Source: Solitalea canadensis DSM 3403 (GTDB lineage Bacteria > Bacteroidota > Bacteroidia > Sphingobacteriales > Sphingobacteriaceae). Taken from it: a stretch of DNA of 64,000 nt. Below, in pieces: positions 25,836 to 33,842 of the stretch (within the stretch, counting starts at the first letter, position 1; each line of letters starts with the position of its first letter). The translations under genes and the position numbers were made by a program. The notes below the pieces were generated by a model that was given only the letters and a program-made list of their open reading frames with translations, was not told the origin of the DNA and searched no databases. The stretch covers positions 3,918,669 through 3,982,668 of the forward strand of contig NC_017770.1 in the NCBI RefSeq assembly GCF_000242635.2, read 5' to 3'.

Positions 25836-25855
25836 CGCATATTATTTAATATGCG
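25836..25855. promoter_or_regulatory. Perfect palindrome enclosing the start codon of the MoeA-like gene
   Basis: CGCATATTA, spacer TT, TAATATGCG: a 9-bp perfect inverted repeat. The right arm contains the ATG at 25851-25853. It could fold in the mRNA and hide the start codon, or be a dimeric repressor site overlapping the transcription or translation start. Confidence 0.5.
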
Positions 25856-26762
25856 TTCCACATTGACTACCGTAGAAGAGGTTTTATTCTCAATTAATCA
25901 GCAGTTTGCCCCATCAAAACGTATTGTTCGTATTGATTTAGCAGACTCATTAAATATGTTTTTAGCAGAAGACCTGCTATTGCCGGAAAAGCAAAACATA
26001 TATGAGCACAGTAATTTTGCAACATACGAAACTACTTTGAAAAAAGGTACATTGTTGCGCCCTTATGAATTAGGTATTTTACACAAGGTGGATATTGAAC
26101 AACTTAATGTTTACAAACCTATTGAAGTTTGTATTCAACCGGTTTATACCAATCTTTATCCATCAAAGCCTATTATTTCGCCTATCATTAAGAGTCTGAT
26201 CAAGCATTTCGAAGGAGTGAACACTACCTTAGAACCCATGCTTATAAAAGAAAATCCGGATGTGGATTTTCAGATCAAGACACTAATTGATAAGTCTGAT
26301 ATTATATTAATTACTGGATATGATCATCACATGCTTGCCCCTAAATTTGAACAGTTTGGTATAAAATTCACCACAAACAATATCGATCAGACGCCAGGCA
26401 ACAAAACGCTGGTGGGCTTTGATGATCATAAAATTGTTATGTTTTTACCAGAAGAACAAACCGGTGCTTTGCTAAATGCAGAACTTTATGGCCGTGCAGC
26501 TATTTTAAAAGCCTTAGGAAGACCTTTTGAGTTTATTAAAGCAATTTCTGCAAGCATTTATGAAAATGATACTCATAATACTCATTTTTCAATAGGTCGT
26601 TATTCAGTATTTGATAAAGATGTAATTGTTAGCTTTCAACAGAAAGTAGATGAAATTATTCTCACCGATTACGCCTCTGCAAACTGTTATGTACGAATAT
26701 TACCTAACACCACTATTGCAAAAGGCGCCACAGTTGAAATACTTCCATTCATTGGAAATTAG
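25851..26762 (+). CDS. Degenerate MoeA-like (molybdopterin molybdenumtransferase-like) protein
   Basis: A 303-residue protein, about 100 shorter than MoeA. The N-terminal part resembles MoeA domain III/I (TTVEEVLFSI, LADSLNMFLAEDLLLP, then GTLLRPYELGILHKVDIEQL). The middle resembles the molybdopterin-binding fold (SDIILITGYDHHMLAP). The C-terminal part resembles MoeA domain IV (YASANCYVRILPNTTIAKGA). The conserved MoeA motifs are lost: the S-x-M-D-G-Y-A block reads SNFATYET, TGG becomes TGY, and GLPGNPVS becomes FLPEEQTG. No other molybdopterin gene lies nearby. It is unlikely to insert molybdenum. The function is unknown, and the family call rests on patterns I could not test by search. Confidence 0.62.
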   Translation: MRSTLTTVEEVLFSINQQFAPSKRIVRIDLADSLNMFLAEDLLLPEKQNIYEHSNFATYETTLKKGTLLRPYELGILHKVDIEQLNVYKPIEVCIQPVYTNLYPSKPIISPIIKSLIKHFEGVNTTLEPMLIKENPDVDFQIKTLIDKSDIILITGYDHHMLAPKFEQFGIKFTTNNIDQTPGNKTLVGFDDHKIVMFLPEEQTGALLNAELYGRAAILKALGRPFEFIKAISASIYENDTHNTHFSIGRYSVFDKDVIVSFQQKVDEIILTDYASANCYVRILPNTTIAKGATVEILPFIGN

Positions 26763-26796
26763 CCTATTAGTTACGAGCAAATTATTATTAAATACG

Positions 26797-26837
26797 GCAA
26801 ACAGTTTGTAGTGAGTGTAAAACTGCAAACTGTTTGC
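26797..26837. terminator. 12-bp perfect inverted repeat between MoeA-like and TPR genes
   Basis: GCAAACAGTTTG at 26797-26808 and CAAACTGTTTGC at 26826-26837, spacer 17, followed by TATTTTT. It could terminate the MoeA-like gene, or act as an operator or leader hairpin because it ends only 12 bp before the TPR start codon. Confidence 0.5.
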
Positions 26838-26849
26838 TATTTTTACGAT

Positions 26850-28655
26850 ATGCGTCGAATCATTTTATACCTTTTGTTCACTGTTGTTCCTGCCCTCTCG
26901 TTTGCTCAGAAAAACGTTGATGAAACATTGGCGCAAGATTTTTTGCGTAACGGAGAGTATCAAAAAGCAGCAGATCTTTATGAAGAGGTATTTAATAGTT
27001 CTGGCTCAGAAAACAGCTTTAATAATCTAATGAGCTGCTTGCTGAAACTTAAACAGTTTGACAGAGCTGAAAAGATAGTTGCAAAGCAGATCAAGAGAAA
27101 TCAGAACATCCTTCGCTATCAGATAGATTTAGGAAACATTTATAAGCAAAGCGGGAATTCTAATAAAGCAAAAGATGCTTTCGGCAGGGTTATTAATGAA
27201 ATAACGCCCGATATGTTATCCATTACTGATGTTGGTCAGAAGTTTTACTCTATTGCTGAATTTGACTATGCGATCGCTACTTTTAAAAAAGGGCGGCAAT
27301 TAATGGGTAACAATACACTTTTCACCTATGATCTCACCCGTTTATACAACATTAAGCAAGATAAAACATCCATTATTGAAGAAACACTTACTCAATTAGC
27401 AGAAAATCCCAGTTTTTTAAGCCAAGCAAAGGCGATTCTATCCAGTTCACTTCAAGAAAAAAAAGATTGGGAAAATTTCAGAAGTATCCTTCAAAAGAAA
27501 ATTAATAAGGATAATAAAAATCCGGAACTGGCAGAGCTAATGATCTGGCAATATTTACAAGAAAATAATTTCAATAAGGCACTTGACGCAGCAATTACTT
27601 ACGATCGTAATTTATTTGAAGACGGTGAGAAATTATTCACGGTTGGAGATGCTGCATTAGAAGGCGAGGATTATGACTTAGCCATTAAAGCGTTTAACAA
27701 TGTGGTTAACCGTAAACCATTAAGTCCGTTGTATGGTGAAGCTAAAATGGCCATGATCAGTGCTAAAAATAAAAAAATAATGAGTGGCAAATACACTCAG
27801 GAAGATTTAATATCACTTGAAAGCGATTACCAGCAGGCTATACAAGAATTTGGAAAAAGCAATGAAAGTTTATTCCTAGTAAGAGAACTTGCCAGCCTAA
27901 AAGCATATTACCTTCAGAAAGTACCGGAGGCCATTCAACTATTAGAAGATGCCATTAAAACACCCCGTATTTCGTATACGTTGCAAGCTCAATGTAAACT
28001 TGATTTAGGCGATGTTTATGTTTTATCCGGAGAAGTATGGGAAGCTACTTTATTGTATGGTCAAGTTGATAAAGCATTACGAGATAACCCAATGGGCCAA
28101 GAAGCACGATACAGAAGTGCTCGTTTATCATTTTGGAATGGAGATTTTGAATGGGCAAAAGCTCAGTTGGATGTATTGAAGGCATCAACCTCACAACTAT
28201 TTGCTAATGATGCACTTAATTTATCACTGGTTATTAGCGATAATATGGGACCCGACAGTACCAACATTCCTTTAAAAATGTATGCTCGGGCTGATTTACT
28301 TTTATTTAAAAATCAGTTTAAAAATGCCACAGCAACACTCGATAGTCTAAAGACTCAATATCCCACACATGCATTAATGGATGACATCCTAATGTCGGAA
28401 TCTAAAATTGCAATGAAGCAAAATGATATTGACAATGCGGTTAAAAAACTTACTGAGGTTATCGAAAAATACAGTTTTGATATTTGGGGCGACGATGCGC
28501 TATTTACGTTGGCTGAAATAAATGAAGAAAAACTAAACAATAAACCAAAAGCTCAAGAGTTGTATGAGCGTTTATTAACCCAATATCCTGGAAGCTTATA
28601 TGTTCTCGAAGCCCGAAAACGATTCAGGGCTTTAAGAGGTGATATTGTTAATTAA
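26850..28655 (+). CDS. Secreted tetratricopeptide-repeat protein
   Basis: I start the gene at the ATG at 26850 (601 residues) because it begins a clear signal peptide (MRRIILYLLFTVVPALSFAQ); a GTG 39 bp upstream would put 13 extra residues before it and lies inside a hairpin spacer. The mature protein is a long helical array of TPR units, for example NGEYQKAADLYEEVF, SGNSNKAKDAFGRVI, EGEDYDLAIKAFNNV, NDIDNAVKKLTEVI and KAQELYERLLTQYPGS near the C-terminus. TPR proteins of this kind act as scaffolds in the periplasm or on the outer membrane. It ends with a stop that overlaps the convergent deacetylase stop within TTAATTAA. Confidence 0.85.
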   Translation: MRRIILYLLFTVVPALSFAQKNVDETLAQDFLRNGEYQKAADLYEEVFNSSGSENSFNNLMSCLLKLKQFDRAEKIVAKQIKRNQNILRYQIDLGNIYKQSGNSNKAKDAFGRVINEITPDMLSITDVGQKFYSIAEFDYAIATFKKGRQLMGNNTLFTYDLTRLYNIKQDKTSIIEETLTQLAENPSFLSQAKAILSSSLQEKKDWENFRSILQKKINKDNKNPELAELMIWQYLQENNFNKALDAAITYDRNLFEDGEKLFTVGDAALEGEDYDLAIKAFNNVVNRKPLSPLYGEAKMAMISAKNKKIMSGKYTQEDLISLESDYQQAIQEFGKSNESLFLVRELASLKAYYLQKVPEAIQLLEDAIKTPRISYTLQAQCKLDLGDVYVLSGEVWEATLLYGQVDKALRDNPMGQEARYRSARLSFWNGDFEWAKAQLDVLKASTSQLFANDALNLSLVISDNMGPDSTNIPLKMYARADLLLFKNQFKNATATLDSLKTQYPTHALMDDILMSESKIAMKQNDIDNAVKKLTEVIEKYSFDIWGDDALFTLAEINEEKLNNKPKAQELYERLLTQYPGSLYVLEARKRFRALRGDIVN

Positions 28656-29781
28656 GGAAAACCGTTGCAAGCAGATCCATATTTACGTTTTTAAAACGTT
28701 GTTTCCCTACTTTCGCTCTTCTTTCCATTACTTCTCTCCAAGTAGTAAGTATAAAGCCCTGATCTTCTAAAAATTTGCGGAATTTCGGATCCATCATGGC
28801 TAACATATCACCTTTTCTACGGTTTCCTGAACCGGAAAATTCTTTAAAGAGGTCAGTCGTTTTTGTACAATGCATAATCACCATAGTCAGACCTGGTTTA
28901 AGCCTGCTCAAACTTTCCTGATACTTACCGGAAAACCATTCTTGAAGAGTACTATCCGTTATCTCCATATCATCCGGAAATTTCCAATCCTGGCTCATTC
29001 CATGTAAATCATCTAAAACCGGCAATCCGGCATTCCAAACTTTTTTACCGAGTGTTTGAGCAAGTTTCATCATTTTCATCAATTTGGCTGACGCCTGATC
29101 ATTTGCATATATGAATTTGGCCTTATCTAACTCTGATAAATCACGTGTTTTAACTTGCTCTAAAAGCATCGAATTATGTCCGCCTGGAAACATTATTGGA
29201 ATTCTTTCTTTCTTACCAATATGAATATACTTAAGCAAATAGCCCGGCTTAGAAAAGACTGTTCCCATATGCGTATCAAGGTGAGTTGGATAGAATCCCA
29301 TCTGAGAAGCACGTTTAAGCTGAGCTCTTATTTCTCTACCAACTTCTTTGGATGAAGCATGTTTACGTACTTGTCCAACGTCTTCCCAGAAACAGCCATC
29401 TTTATCTGTTAAGCCTGGAACCCGTTTTTGTCCGGCTAGTGGTCCCCATCGGTAGGTTTCCCATTCTGAAGTTAATGTAATGTGAATACCTGCATCCACC
29501 GTTGGATTTTCTTTTATGTATTTAACCATCGGAGATACCCAGGGACAGGGCATCATCACACTAAAAGAATTGGCTACACCTTTTTCCAGGGCCTCAATAG
29601 TCCCTTGGTTGGAGTCAAATGACATACCGGCATCATCAACATGCAAGATCAATACTCTGGAGCCTTTAGGCCAGCCTAATCTTTCAGCATATGTTGACTG
29701 TGCAACTACTTCCTGTACTGAAAATGCAATAACTATTGCTATCAGGGATAACTTTTTAATATGAGAATTAAGCGCAAACAT
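28648..29781 (-). CDS. ChbG/YdjC-like carbohydrate deacetylase, secreted
   Basis: A 377-residue protein with a signal peptide (to about residue 28). The metal-binding residues of the YdjC/ChbG deacetylase family are visible: Asp49 and Asp50 (HVDDAGMS), His100 (GIHITLTSEW), His167 and His171 (THLDTHMG). ChbG removes one acetyl group from chitobiose-type sugars in the cytoplasm, but this one carries a signal peptide and so acts outside the cytoplasm on another acetylated glycan. The gene is alone and overlaps the TPR gene end by 8 bp in convergent orientation. Confidence 0.85.
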   Translation of the reverse strand: MFALNSHIKKLSLIAIVIAFSVQEVVAQSTYAERLGWPKGSRVLILHVDDAGMSFDSNQGTIEALEKGVANSFSVMMPCPWVSPMVKYIKENPTVDAGIHITLTSEWETYRWGPLAGQKRVPGLTDKDGCFWEDVGQVRKHASSKEVGREIRAQLKRASQMGFYPTHLDTHMGTVFSKPGYLLKYIHIGKKERIPIMFPGGHNSMLLEQVKTRDLSELDKAKFIYANDQASAKLMKMMKLAQTLGKKVWNAGLPVLDDLHGMSQDWKFPDDMEITDSTLQEWFSGKYQESLSRLKPGLTMVIMHCTKTTDLFKEFSGSGNRRKGDMLAMMDPKFRKFLEDQGFILTTWREVMERRAKVGKQRFKNVNMDLLATVFLN

Positions 29782-29923
29782 AAGGCAGTGGGGATAAGGA
29801 GGGATTAGTCTAAATATACTGATTTTTAAACTATTATGCTACAAAAAGCCCTACAATGATCATATATTTTTTTCTACAATTCACATCTTTTCTCTTTTTT
29901 TTCCAACCTTTGTTTCAAACTAC

Positions 29924-30256
29924 ATGGATATGATACAATATAATGTAACCATTAATATAGAGAACGACGTTTTAGAGGAATGGATGCAATGGATGCGTAC
30001 CGAGCATATTCCAAGTGTTATGAAAACAGGAATTTTTCTTTCATACCGAATTGCTGAACTACTCGCCCCAATAGATCCAGAGCAAGAAGGAAGCACCTTT
30101 TCATTTCAATATTTCTGTCATTCCATAGAAGACTACAACCGCTACGAAAATGAATTTGCTCCAGCCTTGCGTGCAGAAACAACAGCAAAATATGGCAATA
30201 AAATAGTCGCTTTCCGGTCAATTATGCAGATTTGGGAAGAAGGATCTGCTCAATAA
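29924..30256 (+). CDS. DUF4286 family protein
   Basis: A 110-residue cytoplasmic protein matching the DUF4286 family of Bacteroidota: MIQYNVTINIENDVLEEWMQ, WMRTEHIPSVMKTGIF, and FQYFCHSIEDYNRYENEFAP. The alpha/beta pattern looks like a small ferredoxin-like dimer fold. Function unknown. The start could also be the Met three codons later. It sits 57 bp before rfbC with a hairpin between, so the two are probably transcribed separately. Confidence 0.82.
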   Translation: MDMIQYNVTINIENDVLEEWMQWMRTEHIPSVMKTGIFLSYRIAELLAPIDPEQEGSTFSFQYFCHSIEDYNRYENEFAPALRAETTAKYGNKIVAFRSIMQIWEEGSAQ

Positions 30257-30284
30257 TTTAACATCTTTTTTAAAACCTAATTTG

Positions 30285-30307
30285 CCAGTTGTTCAACTGG
30301 TTTTATT
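30285..30307 (+). terminator. Hairpin after DUF4286 gene
   Basis: A 7-bp perfect stem (CCAGTTG/CAACTGG) with a 2-nt loop, then TTTTATTT, just before rfbC. The loop is very tight, so the real stem is probably 6 bp. Confidence 0.55.
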
Positions 30308-30312
30308 TCTAA

Positions 30313-30855
30313 ATGAAAATTACTACAACACCCATTAAAGACTTATTGATCATTGAGCCTCGTGTGTTCGCCGATAATAGAGGATATTTCTTTGAAAGTT
30401 TTAATAAAAACAGTTTTACTGAAGCAGGAATCACAGATGAATTTGTGCAAGACAATCAATCAAAATCTTCAAAAGGAACTTTAAGGGGATTGCATTTCCA
30501 GGCCCCTCCTTTTGCACAGGGGAAATTAGTTCGTGTAATACAAGGTGCTGTTTTAGACATTGCAGTTGACATCAGAAAATGCTCGCCAACATTCGGACAA
30601 TACTTCACAGTTGAATTGACTGCTGAAAATCAATTACAGTTCTGGATTCCACCAGGTTTTGCCCATGGATTTCTAACCTTGGAAGATGAAACCATTTTTA
30701 CTTACAAGTGTACCAACTTTTACAATAAAGCATCAGAAGGCGGAATCATCTGGAACGATCCGGATGTTAATATCAATTGGGGAACTACCGATGTATTGGT
30801 TTCAGAAAAAGATATGATATTACCTAAGCTAAGCGAGTTTACAAGCCCTTTTTAA
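30313..30855 (+). CDS. rfbC: dTDP-4-dehydrorhamnose 3,5-epimerase
   Basis: A 180-residue enzyme of normal length. RmlC makes dTDP-4-keto-L-rhamnose, the third step of dTDP-rhamnose synthesis. The catalytic His61 is in LRGLHFQ, and Tyr131 (TYKCTNFY) and the cupin core (GKLVRVIQGAVLDIAVDIR, WIPPGFAHGF) are present. The rfbA, rfbB and rfbD partners are not in the window, so the gene is a solitary copy. The sugar probably goes into O-antigen or capsule. Confidence 0.93.
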   Translation: MKITTTPIKDLLIIEPRVFADNRGYFFESFNKNSFTEAGITDEFVQDNQSKSSKGTLRGLHFQAPPFAQGKLVRVIQGAVLDIAVDIRKCSPTFGQYFTVELTAENQLQFWIPPGFAHGFLTLEDETIFTYKCTNFYNKASEGGIIWNDPDVNINWGTTDVLVSEKDMILPKLSEFTSPF

Positions 30856-30868
30856 TTTTTATATAAGT

Positions 30869-30898
30869 AATAAAGGCTCGAATATCCGAGCCTTTATT
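30869..30898. terminator. Bidirectional terminator after rfbC
   Basis: A perfect 12-bp stem (AATAAAGGCTCG/CGAGCCTTTATT), 6-nt loop, between rfbC and the convergent NTF2-like gene. Confidence 0.88.
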
Positions 30899-30906
30899 GT
30901 AAGTTA

Positions 30907-31404
30907 TTATTCTAAATATTTGTTAGGAATTGGGTTCTCCGAACTTTCTGCATTCCAGGTAATGTTCATTATCTTCCAATCAACACCATCATACATTAAC
31001 TGAAAACTATTAATACCTCTTTGAAAAGGTTCTCGATCATCAGCATTGTGAAACGATTGGTAAGTTGATAATACCTGGGCCATATTTCCAAAGATGTCAG
31101 TCTTTCTGAAAATCTCCTTTTCAAAAAAACCTTTATCCTTTGTTAACTTGACCAAACCTGATAAATATTGACTAACGCTTAAAACCCGATTAACAATTTT
31201 TCCGTCTTTAACGCCAATCGGACAAAGACGACCATCCGCAATAAACAATGTACGAATAAGTGTCGTATCTCGTACCTGTCCCGCACCACCTGAAATAGAT
31301 GCATAGAGCGATTTTATAGTCTTATCCAGTTTTTCTTCTTTCGACTGAGCAAAAATTGTATTGGAGCAAAATATTATTAACAGTATAAAAATTAAACGTT
31401 TCAT
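30907..31404 (-). CDS. Secreted NTF2/SnoaL-like protein (tentative)
   Basis: A 165-residue protein with a signal peptide (to about residue 20, ending IFAQ). The segments FQLMYDGVDWKIMNITWN at the C-terminus and AQVLSTYQSFH in the middle look like the beta-sheet end of an NTF2/SnoaL-like cone fold. The call is from pattern only, and no catalytic residues can be named. It is 6 bp downstream of the OmpA-like gene on the same strand and probably co-transcribed with it. Confidence 0.6.
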   Translation of the reverse strand: MKRLIFILLIIFCSNTIFAQSKEEKLDKTIKSLYASISGGAGQVRDTTLIRTLFIADGRLCPIGVKDGKIVNRVLSVSQYLSGLVKLTKDKGFFEKEIFRKTDIFGNMAQVLSTYQSFHNADDREPFQRGINSFQLMYDGVDWKIMNITWNAESSENPIPNKYLE

Positions 31405-31410
31405 ACTTAA

Positions 31411-32259
31411 TTAGTTTTTCTGAAGTAAATTATATAATTCATCCAACTTAGGAGAAATAATAATTTCAATTCTTCGATTTTTGCTCTTCGCTTCGGCAGT
31501 CGATTCCTGTGTAATCGGCATGAATTCACCGCGTCCGGCAGCCTCAAGTTTAATTGGCTCTAGTTTTTGAACTTCCGTTAAATACCTGACTACTGAAGTT
31601 GCTCTAAGCACACTTAAGTCCCAGTTATCTTTAATCTGACCCAGGTTTCGTACACGTGCATTATCAGTATGGCCTTCAACCAGAATATTAATATCCATTT
31701 GTGTTTTCAATACTTTAGCTAATTCATCCAAAGCCTCTTTTCCTTTACTATCGATAACGATACTTCCTGTATCAAACAAAAGTTTATCTGTTAATGAAAC
31801 ATACACCTTACCATCCTTTACAGAAACCGTTAAGCCGCTCTCCTGGAAACCCAACAGTGCTTTTGATAGTTTTTCACGCAATGCATTAGTTGCTTCTTCT
31901 CTGCTCTTTAAAATGACCTCTACTTCTCTTAAATTCTTTTCCCTTGCAGCTAAATCACTGCTTAACTTTTTAATCTCACCACTGCTATTATTGCGTAAAG
32001 CAGAATAATCTTTAAAAAGCTGATCGTTCTGCTCCTGAGATAGTCGAAGCTGATCTCCAAGATTTGATGTATCACCCTTTAATTTATTGGCAACAGCCAT
32101 TAAACTGTCGCCATGGGTAAAACAATTTACAAGTGCATTTTGTAATGAGTCGCGTTCACCAATTAGTTTTTTATAATCCTTTTTACTGAGGGCCACACAT
32201 GACGATAAACCAATAACCGAAGCAACAAATAACGATGGAACGAAAGTATTCTTGATCAT
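31411..32259 (-). CDS. OmpA-family peptidoglycan-binding lipoprotein
   Basis: A 282-residue lipoprotein (lipobox LSSC, Cys21). A long coiled coil at about 30-140 (ERDSLQNALVNC through LREKLSKALLG) is followed by an OmpA C-terminal domain: DKLLFDTGSIVID, VEGHTDNARVR, NWDLSVLRATSVVRYL and KNRRIEIII. The domain binds peptidoglycan and the lipid tail sits in a membrane, so the protein probably tethers the outer membrane to the cell wall. It is the first gene of a pair with the NTF2-like protein. Confidence 0.9.
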   Translation of the reverse strand: MIKNTFVPSLFVASVIGLSSCVALSKKDYKKLIGERDSLQNALVNCFTHGDSLMAVANKLKGDTSNLGDQLRLSQEQNDQLFKDYSALRNNSSGEIKKLSSDLAAREKNLREVEVILKSREEATNALREKLSKALLGFQESGLTVSVKDGKVYVSLTDKLLFDTGSIVIDSKGKEALDELAKVLKTQMDINILVEGHTDNARVRNLGQIKDNWDLSVLRATSVVRYLTEVQKLEPIKLEAAGRGEFMPITQESTAEAKSKNRRIEIIISPKLDELYNLLQKN

Positions 32260-32336
32260 TTCTTATGATGTTTAATGCTGCCAAAATAACGAATGCCCAA
32301 TTGTTAATCGTATAAACACGAAAATATTACCCATAA

Positions 32337-32367
32337 AAAAGCGACAGATAATTCATCTGTCGCTTTT
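32337..32367 (-). terminator. Terminator after DUF2461 gene
   Basis: A perfect 13-bp stem (AAAAGCGACAGAT/ATCTGTCGCTTTT) with a 5-nt loop, 19 bp beyond the stop of the DUF2461 gene. Confidence 0.88.
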
Positions 32368-32385
32368 AGAGCTTTTTAATATTCT

Positions 32386-33048
32386 TTAAGACGAAATAGC
32401 GTTTTGTAGAAATTGATTTAGCAAAAACAACTCACTAAAAATATTTACAATCTTATCAACCACTTTATTGTCCAACAGTTCTTTAGCATTTAGCTGGGTT
32501 GAAGCCGTATAACTTTTCAGTTTTAGCAACTCAATATCAGGATGATCTGAGGGGTATCCTTTAGGAGCTGTTTTTAACTTCTCTTCTACATCCAGCTCTT
32601 TGAAATACTGCTTAAAACCCTTCCCTCCAATTATTGATTTAAATTCTTCGGTATTATAATCAATCTCCTGACGGATAGCTTTCACATGATCTGCAGGTGG
32701 CATCCAATATCCTCCGGCTACGAAACATTGTCCGGGCTCAACATGAAGGTAATAACAAGGGCCATTAACCCCCTTTTCTGTTGTCCCCAGTACTATACCA
32801 AAGTTCTTTTTGTAAGGAGACTTATCTTTACTGAAGCGTACATCACGATAAATACGCATAACGCTTTTCTTGCCGGTAAGACCAGCAACCGCGGGATCAA
32901 TTGTTGCAAGTTTCTTAATTATTGCGTCAACCAATTCTTCTACGTTTTTTCGTGCAGTTTCATAACGTGGCTTATTAGCCATAAACCATTCACGGTTATT
33001 ATTAATGGCTAATTCAGCTAAAAAATCAAAGGTAGTTTGATGTAACAT
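32386..33048 (-). CDS. DUF2461 family protein
   Basis: I use the ATG at 33048 (220 residues); an upstream in-frame ATG at 33090 would overlap the DUF983 gene. With the later start the DUF983 stop TGA (33052-33050) is followed after one base by this ATG, an arrangement suited to coupled translation. The sequence starts MLHQTTFDFLAELAINNNREWF and contains RIYRDVRFSKDKSPYKKNFG, both typical of DUF2461. Function unknown; cytoplasmic. It ends the operon at a strong terminator. Confidence 0.85.
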   Translation of the reverse strand: MLHQTTFDFLAELAINNNREWFMANKPRYETARKNVEELVDAIIKKLATIDPAVAGLTGKKSVMRIYRDVRFSKDKSPYKKNFGIVLGTTEKGVNGPCYYLHVEPGQCFVAGGYWMPPADHVKAIRQEIDYNTEEFKSIIGGKGFKQYFKELDVEEKLKTAPKGYPSDHPDIELLKLKSYTASTQLNAKELLDNKVVDKIVNIFSELFLLNQFLQNAISS

Positions 33049-33049
33049 A

Positions 33050-33433
33050 TCAGCGTTTTGAATAGGATGGATCATAATGCACCGGAGCAAAAAGGTGCAA
33101 CATCAAAACCCGACCGAATCTAAAGTTAAGAGGCATAAATAAAAAAATTGCTCCAATAATTATAGTTAAATAAACCCATGCAGCAGGATTATTAAGAAAA
33201 TAGTAGGTAGCAAAACCCAATACAACGCTTTGCGCTACATTCAAAGCATAACTAAAATACATACCACCCCAAAAAAAACCTGGCTCAATTTCATAACGTA
33301 AACCACAAACCGGACAGTTTGTATACATCTTTTGATAATTGGCCAAATTATAAGTAGGATATTTAAACATCTCACCCTCCCTACAGCGTGGACATTTTTG
33401 CTGAAGGATAGCTTGTGTTTTTGAAATAGCCAT
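33050..33433 (-). CDS. DUF983 membrane protein with zinc ribbon
   Basis: A 127-residue protein. A four-Cys zinc-ribbon is at the N-terminus (Cys14, Cys17, Cys40, Cys43; CPRC and CPVC), followed by two transmembrane helices (about 58-78 and 86-106). DUF983 proteins occur near oxidase genes in many bacteria, and this one follows the respiratory operon after an 80-bp gap. A role in oxidase assembly is plausible but unproven. Confidence 0.85.
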   Translation of the reverse strand: MAISKTQAILQQKCPRCREGEMFKYPTYNLANYQKMYTNCPVCGLRYEIEPGFFWGGMYFSYALNVAQSVVLGFATYYFLNNPAAWVYLTIIIGAIFLFMPLNFRFGRVLMLHLFAPVHYDPSYSKR

Positions 33434-33513
33434 AATTACTATGTTTTTATCAAAACTCTATAAATGATAGTTTTGAGTTTTTTTATTAATGTAGATGAAG
33501 CTTATATCTTCTA

Positions 33514-33786
33514 TTAATTCAGATTAAGTTTCTGATCCGGAATATCAATATTTACGTTTTTACGACGATAATTTCTATACCATAGAAATCCGACGCCAGC
33601 AACTGCAAAATAAGGAGCAATCAATAAGTAGATAATCCCATTATTTAAACCTCTACCCTTTTTACCACCCTCTGAAATTGATGATTCTACAGATGATTTA
33701 CACATTGGACACTGTGCATTTGCATCTTTTGGCATTGCTAGTAAAAACAGGCCGAACAAACTCAAACAAGCAACTAACTTCTTCAT
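33514..33786 (-). CDS. Small membrane protein with CPMC motif, end of the cox operon
   Basis: A 90-residue protein with an N-terminal signal-type segment (to about residue 24), a CPMC motif just after it (AQCPMCKSS), a second helix at about 50-70 and a basic tail. The Cys pair would face the periplasm. It is the last small gene after the DUF420 gene in the oxidase operon. Similar proteins are found at this position in other Bacteroidota, and copper or thiol chemistry in oxidase assembly is a guess from that. Confidence 0.7.
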   Translation of the reverse strand: MKKLVACLSLFGLFLLAMPKDANAQCPMCKSSVESSISEGGKKGRGLNNGIIYLLIAPYFAVAGVGFLWYRNYRRKNVNIDIPDQKLNLN

Positions 33787-33842
33787 ATTTACCTTATTTA
33801 CAGGTTACAAAATTAACGTTTTTAGCGTTTACTTTGTTTTTA

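Noticed and set aside
26811-26849. GTG start of the TPR gene
   Set aside because: It lies within a hairpin spacer and precedes the signal peptide; the ATG at 26850 is preferred.
33451-33475. CAAAACT/AGTTTTG hairpin followed by a T run, between the small Cys protein and DUF983
   Set aside because: The T run is on the plus strand, while all genes here are leftward, and the 7-bp AT-rich stem has a long loop; not convincing as a terminator of the operon.
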